Source: Verrucomicrobiales bacterium
GTDB taxonomy: Bacteria; Verrucomicrobiota; Verrucomicrobiia; Verrucomicrobiales; DEV007
DNA: 49,648 nt
Direction: 5' to 3'
Assembly: GCA_030730365.1 (NCBI GenBank)
Contig: JANQVJ010000002.1
Coordinates: forward strand, 1 to 49,648
In this document: positions 35,890-44,261 of the stretch, piece by piece
How positions within the stretch are numbered: the stretch's first letter is position 1
Layout of the letters: every line of letters starts with the position of its first letter
Translations under genes and position numbers: made by a program
The notes under the pieces: generated by a model
Seen by the model: the letters and a program-made list of their open reading frames with translations, nothing else
Databases searched by the model: none
What the model was told of the DNA's origin: nothing

Positions 35890-36609
35890 TTACTTACCGT
35901 ATTTCTCCTCGTGCAGAGCCTTCGCCTGCTCGACCCACTCTTCCCTCTCGATGCGACCTTTGAACGAGAGAAGCTCGTCAAATTCCTGCACGTTCCTTTC
36001 GGTCCAGTTCGCGATCTGCTCGAAACGATAGACACCAATGGAATTGAGCTTCTCCGCGAGAACAGCGTCAACTCCGCTGATCGCTTCGAGATTGTCGACT
36101 TCGGCGGGGGCGGAGTCATAGACCATTCCGCGGGCTTCGTCAACCCTTGCTCCTTCTGAAGGGGATTTTTCCTTCTTTGCTTTGGGCTCCGCTTTGGCTG
36201 GAGCCTCCTCCTTGACTGGAGCCGTCTTGGCGACTTTAGCACCCTTAGGGGCTCTCGGAGCCTTCTCTTCGGGCCCACCCTCGTTTGAGAGAACCACGGT
36301 GAGGTGGCTGGTGCGCTTGCGAATTGAAGCCGCCGAACCACGGGCACGAGCCTTGAAACGCTTGAAGGTAGGACCCTCTCCAACGACCGCGCTCTTCACG
36401 AAAAGACCGTCGACCGAGAGTTCGAAATTGTTCTCCGCATCAGCGAGAGCTGTTTTCATCGTCTTGCTGAAAAGCTCCGCTCCTTTTCTGGGAGTGAAGT
36501 TCAGGATATCGAGAGCGTCTGAAACGGGGAGACCCTGAATCTCTCTAGCCACGTCGCGAGCCTTGCGCGCAGAGATCCTGGCAAATTTATATGTCGAAGT
36601 GACGTCCAT
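35890..36609 (-). CDS. rplV: 50S ribosomal protein L22 fused to a helix-hairpin-helix-like module
   Basis: This 239-residue protein is about twice the usual size. Residues 1-110 are normal L22 (KFARISARKARDVAREIQG, KRFKARARGSAASIRKRTSH, ending HLTVVLS), which lines the exit tunnel. Residues 111-170 are a Lys/Ala/Pro/Glu linker. Residues 171-239 (VDNLEAISGVDAVLAEKLNS, then FEQIANWTERNVQEFDELL, then FKGRIEREEWVEQAKAL) match a helix-hairpin-helix-like module that I know from the C-termini of some alphaproteobacterial L21 and NADH-dehydrogenase subunits. Its role is unproven. The gene lies 21 bp after an unrelated exported coiled-coil gene. Confidence 0.92.
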   Translation of the reverse strand: MDVTSTYKFARISARKARDVAREIQGLPVSDALDILNFTPRKGAELFSKTMKTALADAENNFELSVDGLFVKSAVVGEGPTFKRFKARARGSAASIRKRTSHLTVVLSNEGGPEEKAPRAPKGAKVAKTAPVKEEAPAKAEPKAKKEKSPSEGARVDEARGMVYDSAPAEVDNLEAISGVDAVLAEKLNSIGVYRFEQIANWTERNVQEFDELLSFKGRIEREEWVEQAKALHEEKYGK

Positions 36610-36630
36610 GGTTCTAGTAATAATTATCTC

Positions 36631-37437
36631 TTATAAAGTTCTCTGCTCAGGGAGGAGGCGAATGCCATCACCGACTTCGACCTCTCCCCCGTCCGCCATC
36701 CTGTCCTGAAGGACGGCCCCTGAAATGGAATCTCTCACATCCACGATCATCGCGGAGTAAATCGGCCTGTCGCCCCGAAGAACGGTGACCGGAGTCCCTA
36801 CCCTGATCCCGCTGCGGCGCCCGGCATCAAAGACAACCAGGCCGACACCGCTATCGATGCTGACAACCCGTGCCTTGGAAATATCGTCCGCGCCTACCGC
36901 TTCCCCGGATTTCGGTGTAATGACTGCTCCGGCTGCGGCGATGGCCGCCTCTGCCTCACCCCGGCGCTCATCAGAGAGCTGCGGGACCGACTTGAGGACT
37001 TTCATGAAAGACTCGCTCAAGCGGGCGATCACTGCCGACTGGCGCTCGACCTCCTGACGGGCGATGTCGAGATCACGAACTGCCTTGAGCAACCGCTGCT
37101 CGAGGCTGTTGTCATCCTGAGTAAACAGATCAACACCGAAAGCCTGGAGCTTGAGCTGGTTTTCCCGAGAGGAAATCATCTGCTCTTCGCTGACCCGCAC
37201 CGCTTCGGAAAGACTCTCAACGAGGACTTTCCGCTGCGACTCGATCTCCGCGCTCCGCTGTTGCTCGGCGGCGAGCTGGTCCTGAGAGAGACGAAGGGCC
37301 GCTCTCAGTTCGCGAACCTCAACCGATTCGCCGGCTCCTCCCTCCTGCGCCCCTACCGTCGCCGCGGCCAACAGACCCGCCACTACAACCGCGAAGGCGG
37401 AGCAGAGACTGAGGGTGATGGAGCGGGAAAGGATCAT
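36631..37437 (-). CDS. Exported coiled-coil protein of unknown function inside the S10 operon
   Basis: This 268-residue protein starts at the ATG at 37437, which opens a signal peptide (SITLSLCSAFAVVVAGLLAA, then TVGAQ); a longer frame upstream overlaps rpsS on its own strand. Residues 40-155 are a coiled coil rich in Glu, Gln, Arg, Leu and Ser (LRLSQDQLAAEQQRSAEIES). Residues 190-265 form a small beta domain (ARVVSIDSGVGLVVFDAGRR, then GIRVGTPVTVLRGDRPI, and VEVGDGIRLL), similar in pattern to the C-terminal domain of FlgT and other envelope proteins. It sits between rpsS (34 bp) and rplV (21 bp) with no terminator on either side, so it should be transcribed with the ribosomal genes although its product leaves the cytoplasm. 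I cannot assign a function. Confidence 0.85.
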   Translation of the reverse strand: MILSRSITLSLCSAFAVVVAGLLAAATVGAQEGGAGESVEVRELRAALRLSQDQLAAEQQRSAEIESQRKVLVESLSEAVRVSEEQMISSRENQLKLQAFGVDLFTQDDNSLEQRLLKAVRDLDIARQEVERQSAVIARLSESFMKVLKSVPQLSDERRGEAEAAIAAAGAVITPKSGEAVGADDISKARVVSIDSGVGLVVFDAGRRSGIRVGTPVTVLRGDRPIYSAMIVDVRDSISGAVLQDRMADGGEVEVGDGIRLLPEQRTL

Positions 37438-37471
37438 GACGCTGGAGATAAGAGAATGGCGAAAGTTGGGA

Positions 37472-37750
37472 TTAACCTTTGATCTTCGGATTGTGACCGC
37501 TGTGACCGCCGAATTTCCGGGTGAAGGAAAACTCGCCGAGCTTGTGGCCAACCATGTTCTCGGTCACGAAGACAGAGTTAAACTCTTTCCCGTTGTGAAC
37601 CAGAAAGGTATGACCCACGAAGTCAGGCGTGATCATCGAACGACGCGACCATGTCTTGATCGGGCGCTTCGGCCCGGCTTCATTCATGACGTCAATCTTG
37701 ATCAACAACTTGTGATCGATAAACGGTCCTTTTTTAAGTGAACGACCCAT
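37472..37750 (-). CDS. rpsS: 30S ribosomal protein S19
   Basis: This 92-residue protein starts [19 protein letters not shown] and has [26 protein letters not shown] (seen as [20 protein letters not shown]) and the end [18 protein letters not shown], all S19 signatures. S19 lies on the 30S head beside S13. Normal length. In most bacteria rplV follows at once; here an unrelated gene intervenes. Confidence 0.98.
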   Translation of the reverse strand: MGRSLKKGPFIDHKLLIKIDVMNEAGPKRPIKTWSRRSMITPDFVGHTFLVHNGKEFNSVFVTENMVGHKLGEFSFTRKFGGHSGHNPKIKG

Positions 37751-37778
37751 AATAACTTTTCTCTGAATTCAAACTGGA

Positions 37779-38627
37779 TTAACGACGACGCTTTTTCGTC
37801 TTGCGGCGCTCAATGATGAACTGATCACTGCCCTTGTGCTTCTGACGGGTGCGCTGGCCCTTGGCATGGCCCCACGGGCTCTTAAGGTGCTGGCGACCAC
37901 CGCCCGACTTCGACTTGCCCTCACCACCGCCATTGGGGTGATCGACGGGGTTCATACACATACCGCGGACGGTCGGGCGAATCCCGAGCCAGCGTGAGCG
38001 ACCCGCTTTGGCGCTGACGACCTGCTCGTGCTGGCCGTTGCCGACGCTACCGATGGTGGCGTAGCAACTGGTGTGGATCTTGCGGATCTCACCGGAAGGC
38101 AGCTTGATGAGAGCGTAGTTGCCTTCGCGGTTGGAAAGGATGCAACCCTGGCCGGCACTGCGGGCGATCTGGCCGCCGCGTCCGGGAGTGAGCTCCACAT
38201 TGTGGATGGTCGAACCGGTCGGGATGCTCCCGAGCGGAAGTGCACAACCCGGCTTGATCGGAGCCTTTTCCCCGGCGGAGACCTCGGCATTCACTTCAAG
38301 GCCCTTGGGGGCAATGATGTAGGAGCGCTGGCTGTCGGGATACTCAATGAGAGCGATGCGGGCGCTGCGATTGGGATCGTATTCGATCGAGATCACCTTC
38401 GCGATCTCATCGCGGCGGGAACGCTTGAAGTCGATGAGACGATACTTGCGCTTGTGGCCACCGCCCTTGTGACGGCAGGTGATGCGACCGGTGTTGTTTC
38501 GTCCGCCCGACTTTTTGAGGGGACGGCAGAGGCTTTTCTCCGGCTTGGAGGTTGTCACCTCTTCGAAGTCGGGGAGCAGCTTATACCGATTGGACGGCGT
38601 GATTGGTCTGTAAGATTTTAAACCCAT
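37779..38627 (-). CDS. rplB: 50S ribosomal protein L2
   Basis: This 282-residue protein starts [16 protein letters not shown] and has [17 protein letters not shown], the SH3-like central barrel, and the C-terminal [19 protein letters not shown], which includes the conserved His near the peptidyl-transferase centre. L2 joins the subunits and is needed for peptide-bond formation. Length is normal. Confidence 0.98.
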   Translation of the reverse strand: MGLKSYRPITPSNRYKLLPDFEEVTTSKPEKSLCRPLKKSGGRNNTGRITCRHKGGGHKRKYRLIDFKRSRRDEIAKVISIEYDPNRSARIALIEYPDSQRSYIIAPKGLEVNAEVSAGEKAPIKPGCALPLGSIPTGSTIHNVELTPGRGGQIARSAGQGCILSNREGNYALIKLPSGEIRKIHTSCYATIGSVGNGQHEQVVSAKAGRSRWLGIRPTVRGMCMNPVDHPNGGGEGKSKSGGGRQHLKSPWGHAKGQRTRQKHKGSDQFIIERRKTKKRRR

Positions 38628-38647
38628 GGCTTTTTAAGCGTTAACGG

Positions 38648-38932
38648 TTAGACAAATTCAATGGATTCGCCCTCCGCGAGACGAACGAAGGCTTTTTTCC
38701 AGGCTTTGGTGCGACCGAAGTCGGCACGACGCTCGCGCTTTTTCTTACCGCTGTAGTTGGCGGTACGAACGGCGACGACCTTCTTGCCGAAGAGTTTCTC
38801 GACGGCCTGGCGGATCTCCAGCTTGTTGGCGTGGCGGTTCACTTTGAAGACGTACTCATTGTTCGTCTCCGTGAGCAGCGTGGCCTTCTCGCTCAGCTGG
38901 ATGGTATCGATGACTTGAAAAATATCTTTCAT
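38648..38932 (-). CDS. rplW: 50S ribosomal protein L23
   Basis: This 94-residue protein has the L23 layout: LSEKATLLTETNNEYVFKV, then NKLEIRQAVEKLFGKKVVAV and a basic loop before the C-terminal KAFVRLAEGESIEF. L23 lies at the tunnel exit and docks trigger factor and SRP. Normal length; it lies 20 bp from both neighbours. Confidence 0.97.
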   Translation of the reverse strand: MKDIFQVIDTIQLSEKATLLTETNNEYVFKVNRHANKLEIRQAVEKLFGKKVVAVRTANYSGKKKRERRADFGRTKAWKKAFVRLAEGESIEFV

Positions 38933-38952
38933 AGGGCTTGCCTTCTTTCGGT

Positions 38953-39570
38953 TCAGTTGGCGGTCCGGGCGGCCAGGGTTTCGAGAGCGGCTTCCACGAC
39001 AACGATCTTGCTGTAGTGGAGAAGTTGCTCGGTGTTGACCTCGTGGGCGGAGATAAGGAGAGCGGACTGGCAGTTGCGGGCTGCACGCTTCGTTTCCTCG
39101 GTGAACTCGTTGCCCACAATAAGGACACGCTTCACGTCACCGGCGAGACCGTTCACGTCTTTCACAAAGCTCGCCGTCTTGCCGTCGGCGATGGCGAAGT
39201 CAGCCACGGTGAGGACATCCCCTTCCGCGATTCGCTCGGTAAGCACCTTTGAAAAAGCAAGGCGACGAGTGTTGCGATTCACCTTCTTCGAGTAGTCGCG
39301 ATGACGGGGGCCGAAGGCGACACCGCCACCACGATGAATGGGCGATGCGTTACCACCCTGACGAGCGCGGCCCGTTCCCTTCTGCTTGAACGGCTTTTTG
39401 CCGGTCGCGGAAACTTCGCCACGGGTCTTGGTATGGGCGGTGCCACTGCGGCGGTTCGCATGCATCGCCACGATGACGTCGTGCACGGCCTGGAGACCGC
39501 GTCCGGCATCTTCCACGAGAGTGATGCTCGCGCTCTTTGCGCCTTCGAGATTGAGAGTCTTAGCTGCCAT
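38953..39570 (-). CDS. rplD: 50S ribosomal protein L4
   Basis: This 205-residue protein has the L4 loop region RSGTAHTKTRGEVSATGKKP and GTGRARQGGNASPIHRGGG, plus FGPRHRDYSKKVNRNTRRLA. The basic loop reaches into the exit tunnel. In E. coli L4 represses the S10 operon; whether it does here is unknown. Shine-Dalgarno AAGGA is present. Confidence 0.97.
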   Translation of the reverse strand: MAAKTLNLEGAKSASITLVEDAGRGLQAVHDVIVAMHANRRSGTAHTKTRGEVSATGKKPFKQKGTGRARQGGNASPIHRGGGVAFGPRHRDYSKKVNRNTRRLAFSKVLTERIAEGDVLTVADFAIADGKTASFVKDVNGLAGDVKRVLIVGNEFTEETKRAARNCQSALLISAHEVNTEQLLHYSKIVVVEAALETLAARTAN

Positions 39571-39606
39571 TGTAAATATTCCTTCTATCTATTCGGGGTC
39601 CGTGGA

Positions 39607-40314
39607 TCAGCTTTCTGTGGTTTCCTCCGCAGCAGCGGGCTCGGCGGCCTTCGCGGCTCCGGCTTTGAGGTTGCGCACCGGGCCTTCTTTTTTCTTCGCA
39701 GGGCGAATCACAACGTAACCGCCATTGGCGCCCGGGACAGCGCCACTCACGAGGATGACATTATCATCGGGACGCTTCTGGACGATCTTGAGGTTTTGGA
39801 TCGTCTTGTGGTCAGTTCCCTGACGACCGGGCATTGCCTTGCCTTTCCAGACACGACCGGGGTCGGTGCCGGCACCGATGCCACCCGTCCGGCGGTGCAT
39901 CATGTGACCGTGAGCCTGGGGCTGACCGTGGAAGTTGTGACGGCGCATGACACCCTGGAAGCCTTTACCTTTGCTCGTGCCGATGACGTCGACCCACTGG
40001 CCCTCGTCGAAAAGGTCGAGGCCGGGGTGAGCCACTTCGGGAAGCTGATCGTCGTTCTCGAGACGGAACTCGAGGATCTTCTTCTTCGGAGCCGAACCGT
40101 TGGCCTTGAGGTGACCGAGTTTGGCGCGATTGAGACGGGACTCTTTCTGCTCCCCGAAACCAACCTGAACGGCAGTATAGCCATCCTTTTCCGAAGTCTT
40201 TTTCTGGAGGAAAACGTTGTCGCTGATGTCAATAACAGTCACCGCGACGGCCACACCCTCTTCATTGAAGATGCGAGTCATCCCTACTTTTTTTCCAATT
40301 AATCCGATGCTCAT
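39607..40314 (-). CDS. rplC: 50S ribosomal protein L3 with Ala/Glu-rich C-terminal tail
   Basis: This 235-residue protein starts MSIGLIGKKVGMTRIFNEEG and has GTSKGKGFQGVMRRHNFHG and GRVWKGKAMPGRQGTDHKT, the L3 signatures. The Gln/His-containing loop reaches the peptidyl-transferase centre. About 20 residues at the end (AAKAAEPAAAEETTES) exceed the usual length. Confidence 0.97.
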   Translation of the reverse strand: MSIGLIGKKVGMTRIFNEEGVAVAVTVIDISDNVFLQKKTSEKDGYTAVQVGFGEQKESRLNRAKLGHLKANGSAPKKKILEFRLENDDQLPEVAHPGLDLFDEGQWVDVIGTSKGKGFQGVMRRHNFHGQPQAHGHMMHRRTGGIGAGTDPGRVWKGKAMPGRQGTDHKTIQNLKIVQKRPDDNVILVSGAVPGANGGYVVIRPAKKKEGPVRNLKAGAAKAAEPAAAEETTES

Positions 40315-40355
40315 TGCAGTCGTCCTTACTTAAAGTTTAACGGGGTTTACACCAC

Positions 40356-40664
40356 TTAGATCTTGATGGTGATGTCGACACCAGCGGGGAGATTCAGCTT
40401 CTTCAATTCATCGACGGTCCGAGAGGTGGGCTCGACGATATCGAGAAGACGCTTGTGCGTTCTGATTTCAAACTGCTCGGCCGACTTCTTGTTGACGTGG
40501 GGAGAGCGGTTCACACTGAACTTCTCGATGCGGGTCGGAAGCGGGATCGGGCCGGCGACACGGGCCCCGGTACGCTTGGCGGTTTCGACGATGTCCATGG
40601 TCGACTTGTCAAGAAGTCTGGAGTCGTATGCCCGCAGCCTGATTCGAATACTTTGTCCCTGCAT
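40356..40664 (-). CDS. rpsJ: 30S ribosomal protein S10
   Basis: This 102-residue protein starts with [19 protein letters not shown] and contains [19 protein letters not shown] and [20 protein letters not shown], the S10 (NusE) signatures. It serves in the 30S head and in NusB antitermination. It follows fusA by 34 bp; tuf, normally between them, is absent. Confidence 0.98.
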   Translation of the reverse strand: MQGQSIRIRLRAYDSRLLDKSTMDIVETAKRTGARVAGPIPLPTRIEKFSVNRSPHVNKKSAEQFEIRTHKRLLDIVEPTSRTVDELKKLNLPAGVDITIKI

Positions 40665-40698
40665 TTCAGTTTACTCGTTTAAATTAAATGATTTAGCG

Positions 40699-42843
40699 TC
40701 ACACATACTGCTCTGTCATCCGCTCCAGAATGGCGGTTGGCACCTCTTCAAACCGCAGCGGTTCCATGGAGAAACTCGCACGGCCCTTTGAAAGACTTCT
40801 CATGTCCGTGGCGTAGCCGAACATCTCGGCCATCGGCACCTCGGACTTGATGTGACTGAGGCCGTTTCTCGTGTCCACCTCGGAGATGCGACCACGACGA
40901 CGATTCAGATCACCAATGATGTCACCGGAACAGTCATCCGGCACATCAACCGCCACCTGCATGACAGGCTCAAGGAGCATCGGGCCGGCCGCAGTGAACG
41001 CTTCGCGCATCGCAAGGATCGCGGCAATTTTGAAAGCGTGCTCGTTCGAATCCACGTCGTGGCTCGAACCACCGATGAGATCGACGTGAACATCCACAAC
41101 GGGGTAACCGAGGATGACCCCGTTACTGAGTGACTCACGGATACCGCTCTCGCAGGGAGCGATAAACACGGAGGGAATCTCACCGCCGGTAATGCGGTTG
41201 TTGAGAGTAAAGCCTTTACCGCGCTCGTTCGGAGAGACGCGCAGGATGACGTGGGCATACTGGCCCTTGCCGCCGGTTTGCTTAACCAGCTTGTATTCGC
41301 CGCCGGCGGCTTTGGCAATCGCTTCACGATAGGCGATCTGCGGCTTGCCGGCATTAGTGCGCACGGCATACTCGGAGAGGAGACGGGACTGAATGATCTC
41401 GAGGTGGAGCTCACCCATGCCGGCGATGATGGTTTGGCCGGTCTCTTCGTTGGTGGAAACGACGAAGGTCGGATCCTCTTCGGCAAGGCGCTGGAGCGCT
41501 TCGGAGAGCTTGTCGGAATCGGCGGTCGTCTTGGGCTCGACTGCCATCGAGATCACAGGATCCGGGAACGCGGGCGGCTCGAGCATGATGTCGAAACCCT
41601 CGGCGTGAAGCGTGTCACCGGTGCGGGCGTTCTTCGGCCCGACAATGGCGGCGATGTCGCCGGCGTAACAGGTGTCGATATCCTTGTGATCGTTCGACTG
41701 GATCTGAATGAGACGACCGACCCGCTCGGCGCGACCGGTGCGGGAATTGAACACTTTATCCCCCTTCGAGACCTTGCCGGAATAGACGCGAATGAAGACC
41801 AGTTTCCCGACAAATTTGTCAGACCAGAGCTTGAACGCGAGGGCGCAGAACTTACCGTTATCGTTGGCCGGGGCCTCGAGAAGGATGGACTCGTCATCCA
41901 CCTGCATGCCCTTAGCGGCAGGGATCTCGAGAGGGCTCGGGAGATAATCCACGACCGCATCGAGGAGATACTGGACACCCTTGTTCTTGAAAGCGGAGCC
42001 ACCAACCACCGGCACGATGGCGTTGGCGAGAGTGGCGCGACGAAGACCGCTCTTAATGTCAGAGGGAAGGATCTCCGACTCGTCGAGAAACTTAAGCCCG
42101 ACCTCTTCATCCACATCAGCGAGGGCCTCGAGAAGAGAAGCACGAGCCTCAAGGGCGAGTTCGAGTTGCTCGTCGGTGAGCTCGGTCACCTCGTAGGTCG
42201 AACCGAGCAAATCGTTATCGGAGTAAAGAACGGCTTTGAGATTGATGACGTCGATCTGCCCCTTGAGTTCGTCTTCCGAACCCATCGGGATGAGGACGGG
42301 GTGCGCGTTCGCTCCGAGCTTGGAGCGGACATCTTCGACGACGGCAGCGAAGTTGGCACCGACGCGATCCATCTTGTTCACAAAAACGATGCGGGGAACT
42401 CCGTATTTGTTCGCCTGGCGCCAGACCGTCTCGGACTGGGGCTGCACGCCGGCCACTCCACAGAAAACGACGATGGCACCATCAAGAACACGGAGCGAGC
42501 GCTCGACCTCGGCCGTGAAATCCACGTGACCGGGCGTGTCTATGATGTTAACGCGCTGCTTCTCGCCGAGGTAAGATTTATAAACACCCGCTTCTTCACT
42601 CTGCATCCACTCGCAGGTGACGGCAGCGGAAGTGATCGTGATGCCGCGGGCGCGCTCCTGCTCCATCCAGTCGGTCGTCGCCTGTCCGTCGTGGACTTCG
42701 CCGATCTTGTGGATCATGCCCGTGTAAAACAGAATCCGCTCGGTAAGGGTGGTCTTCCCCGCATCAATGTGCGCGGCAATCCCGATGTTGCGGGTCCGCT
42801 CAAGCGGAAATGCGCGATCAGGAGAGTTAGGACCAACACTCAT
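40699..42843 (-). CDS. fusA: Translation elongation factor G
   Basis: This 714-residue GTPase drives translocation. G1 is [10 protein letters not shown]2 lies in [12 protein letters not shown]3 is DTPGHVDF and G4 is NKMDRVG; domains II-V follow, with the domain IV segment [21 protein letters not shown] (seen as [13 protein letters not shown]). I start at the ATG at 42843; a GTG at 42882, 6 bp after rpsG, would add 13 residues. Compared with E. coli EF-G it has a slightly longer N-terminus. Gene order rpsL-rpsG-fusA is the normal str order. Confidence 0.97.
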   Translation of the reverse strand: MSVGPNSPDRAFPLERTRNIGIAAHIDAGKTTLTERILFYTGMIHKIGEVHDGQATTDWMEQERARGITITSAAVTCEWMQSEEAGVYKSYLGEKQRVNIIDTPGHVDFTAEVERSLRVLDGAIVVFCGVAGVQPQSETVWRQANKYGVPRIVFVNKMDRVGANFAAVVEDVRSKLGANAHPVLIPMGSEDELKGQIDVINLKAVLYSDNDLLGSTYEVTELTDEQLELALEARASLLEALADVDEEVGLKFLDESEILPSDIKSGLRRATLANAIVPVVGGSAFKNKGVQYLLDAVVDYLPSPLEIPAAKGMQVDDESILLEAPANDNGKFCALAFKLWSDKFVGKLVFIRVYSGKVSKGDKVFNSRTGRAERVGRLIQIQSNDHKDIDTCYAGDIAAIVGPKNARTGDTLHAEGFDIMLEPPAFPDPVISMAVEPKTTADSDKLSEALQRLAEEDPTFVVSTNEETGQTIIAGMGELHLEIIQSRLLSEYAVRTNAGKPQIAYREAIAKAAGGEYKLVKQTGGKGQYAHVILRVSPNERGKGFTLNNRITGGEIPSVFIAPCESGIRESLSNGVILGYPVVDVHVDLIGGSSHDVDSNEHAFKIAAILAMREAFTAAGPMLLEPVMQVAVDVPDDCSGDIIGDLNRRRGRISEVDTRNGLSHIKSEVPMAEMFGYATDMRSLSKGRASFSMEPLRFEEVPTAILERMTEQYV

Positions 42844-42888
42844 CTTACCGGGTGCGGAAACAGTCTGTAGGGCAGCAGGCACTGAATT

Positions 42889-43362
42889 TTACCAGCGGAA
42901 GTGAGCAAAGGCGCGGTTAGCCTGCGCCATTTTGTGAGTTTCGTCGCGCTTGCGGACCACCACACCCTGATTGGTGCTGGCGTCGCGAATCTCATTCGCG
43001 AGAGCGATGTGCATCGGCGTGCCGCGGCGACTGCGAGCGGCATTCACGATCCAGCGCATCGCAAGGGCTTCCTGGCGATCCAGGGAAACTTCGAGCGGCA
43101 CCTGGTAGGTGGCTCCACCGACGCGGCGGCTCTTCACCTCAACGCGGGGCTTGGCGTTTTCGACGGCGCGATTGAGAACCTCAACCGGATCCACTGACTC
43201 GGCGCCTTCATTGGCGCGGTCAATCGCCGCGTAGACGATGCGCTCGGCGAGAGCGCGCTTCCCCTGATGCATCACTTTGGACACGAGCTTCGAAACGACA
43301 GGACTGTCGTAACGAGCGTCACGCCGCTCAGGCTTGCTGTAGACTCTTTTTCTTCGGGACAT
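42889..43362 (-). CDS. rpsG: 30S ribosomal protein S7
   Basis: This 157-residue protein starts with Arg/Lys-rich MSRRKRVYSKPERRDARYDS and has VEVKSRRVGGATYQVPLEV, RSRRGTPMHIALANEI and the end KMAQANRAFAHFRW, all S7 signatures. S7 organises the 30S head. No Shine-Dalgarno sequence is seen before the ATG. Confidence 0.98.
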   Translation of the reverse strand: MSRRKRVYSKPERRDARYDSPVVSKLVSKVMHQGKRALAERIVYAAIDRANEGAESVDPVEVLNRAVENAKPRVEVKSRRVGGATYQVPLEVSLDRQEALAMRWIVNAARSRRGTPMHIALANEIRDASTNQGVVVRKRDETHKMAQANRAFAHFRW

Positions 43363-43431
43363 AGGATTATTTCAGTCAAATGCTAAAACATTCGTATCGC
43401 CGGAGAGATAATCTGACCTCAGGTCAAATCA

Positions 43432-43809
43432 TCACCCCTTCTTAGGTCGCTTCGTTCCATACTTGGAACGCGACTGCATACGTTTGTTCACACCGAGCGT
43501 GTCGAGCGCACCACGAACGATGTGGTAGCGAACACCCGGCAAATCTTTCACACGGCCGCCACGCACAAGCACGATCGAGTGCTCCTGCAGGTTGTGACCT
43601 TCACCACCGATATAGGCGATGACCTCCTGACCGTTGGTAAGCCTCACCTTGGCCACTTTACGAAGAGCTGAGTTCGGCTTCTTCGGCGTACGGGTATAGA
43701 CCTGAAGACAGACACCGCGGCGCTGCGGGCAATCATCAAGCGCGGGAGACTTGGACTTCACAGGCTTATCCTGTCTTCCCTTGCGTACTAGTTGGTTAAT
43801 CGTGGGCAT
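43432..43809 (-). CDS. rpsL: 30S ribosomal protein S12
   Basis: This 125-residue protein starts [20 protein letters not shown] and contains [19 protein letters not shown] and [25 protein letters not shown] (seen as [20 protein letters not shown]). S12 lies at the decoding centre. Lys in TPKKPNSA and in GRVKDLPG is the unmutated, streptomycin-sensitive state. It is the first gene of the whole ribosomal cluster, with a leader of about 114 nt. Confidence 0.98.
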   Translation of the reverse strand: MPTINQLVRKGRQDKPVKSKSPALDDCPQRRGVCLQVYTRTPKKPNSALRKVAKVRLTNGQEVIAYIGGEGHNLQEHSIVLVRGGRVKDLPGVRYHIVRGALDTLGVNKRMQSRSKYGTKRPKKG

Positions 43810-43892
43810 AACGTTTCCGTCAGTTTAGAAATTCGCGGCATCCTTTTTTGCTCTGCTCCTCTCACCTCATCGGTTTCAGGCCAAACAAAGAA

Positions 43893-43922
43893 CCCGCTCA
43901 CAGGACGCCAATGCTGAGCGGG
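43893..43922 (-). promoter_or_regulatory. Hairpin at the 5' end of the rpsL leader
   Basis: CCCGCTCA (43922-43915, minus strand) pairs perfectly with TGAGCGGG (43900-43893) around a 14-nt loop. It begins at or next to the predicted transcription start and is followed by a T-rich TTCTTTGTTT. It could protect the 5' end or act as an attenuator. Confidence 0.5.
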
Positions 43923-43929
43923 GGGCGGG

Positions 43930-43957
43930 AATATAGGCGGACTTGCCGTGGCCGCAA
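43930..43957 (-). promoter_or_regulatory. Main promoter of the str-S10-spc-alpha cluster
   Basis: On the minus strand TTGCGG (43957-43952) and TATATT (43935-43930) are 16 bp apart, followed by CCCGCCCCC, a strongly GC-rich discriminator. The same arrangement precedes rpsT. Confidence 0.65.
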
Positions 43958-44108
43958 GAGGAATTTATCTCAAATTTTCGGAAAGCGCCTTCATCTCTCC
44001 TTCGATTTTAAAACCAGAAGCCCCGAACTCATCACTAAACGTGAAAGTTGTGGGAATTTTCTAAAATTATCCCCGGTAGCTCCGAACGTGGAACTTAGCG
44101 CTTTGCAG

Positions 44109-44180
<72 letters not shown>

Positions 44181-44261
44181 GTCCACAAAAGCGGTCCGTA
44201 AGGAACTTTTTCCCCGCCAATTGTCAAGCTCTCGCTTCATCAATCGTGCGATTCCTGAATA

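Noticed and set aside
41251..42870. 539-codon open frame on the plus strand antisense to fusA
   Set aside because: It is the mirror of a real, highly conserved gene in G+C-rich sequence; the protein is rich in Gly, Arg, Asp, His and Val with no known motif.
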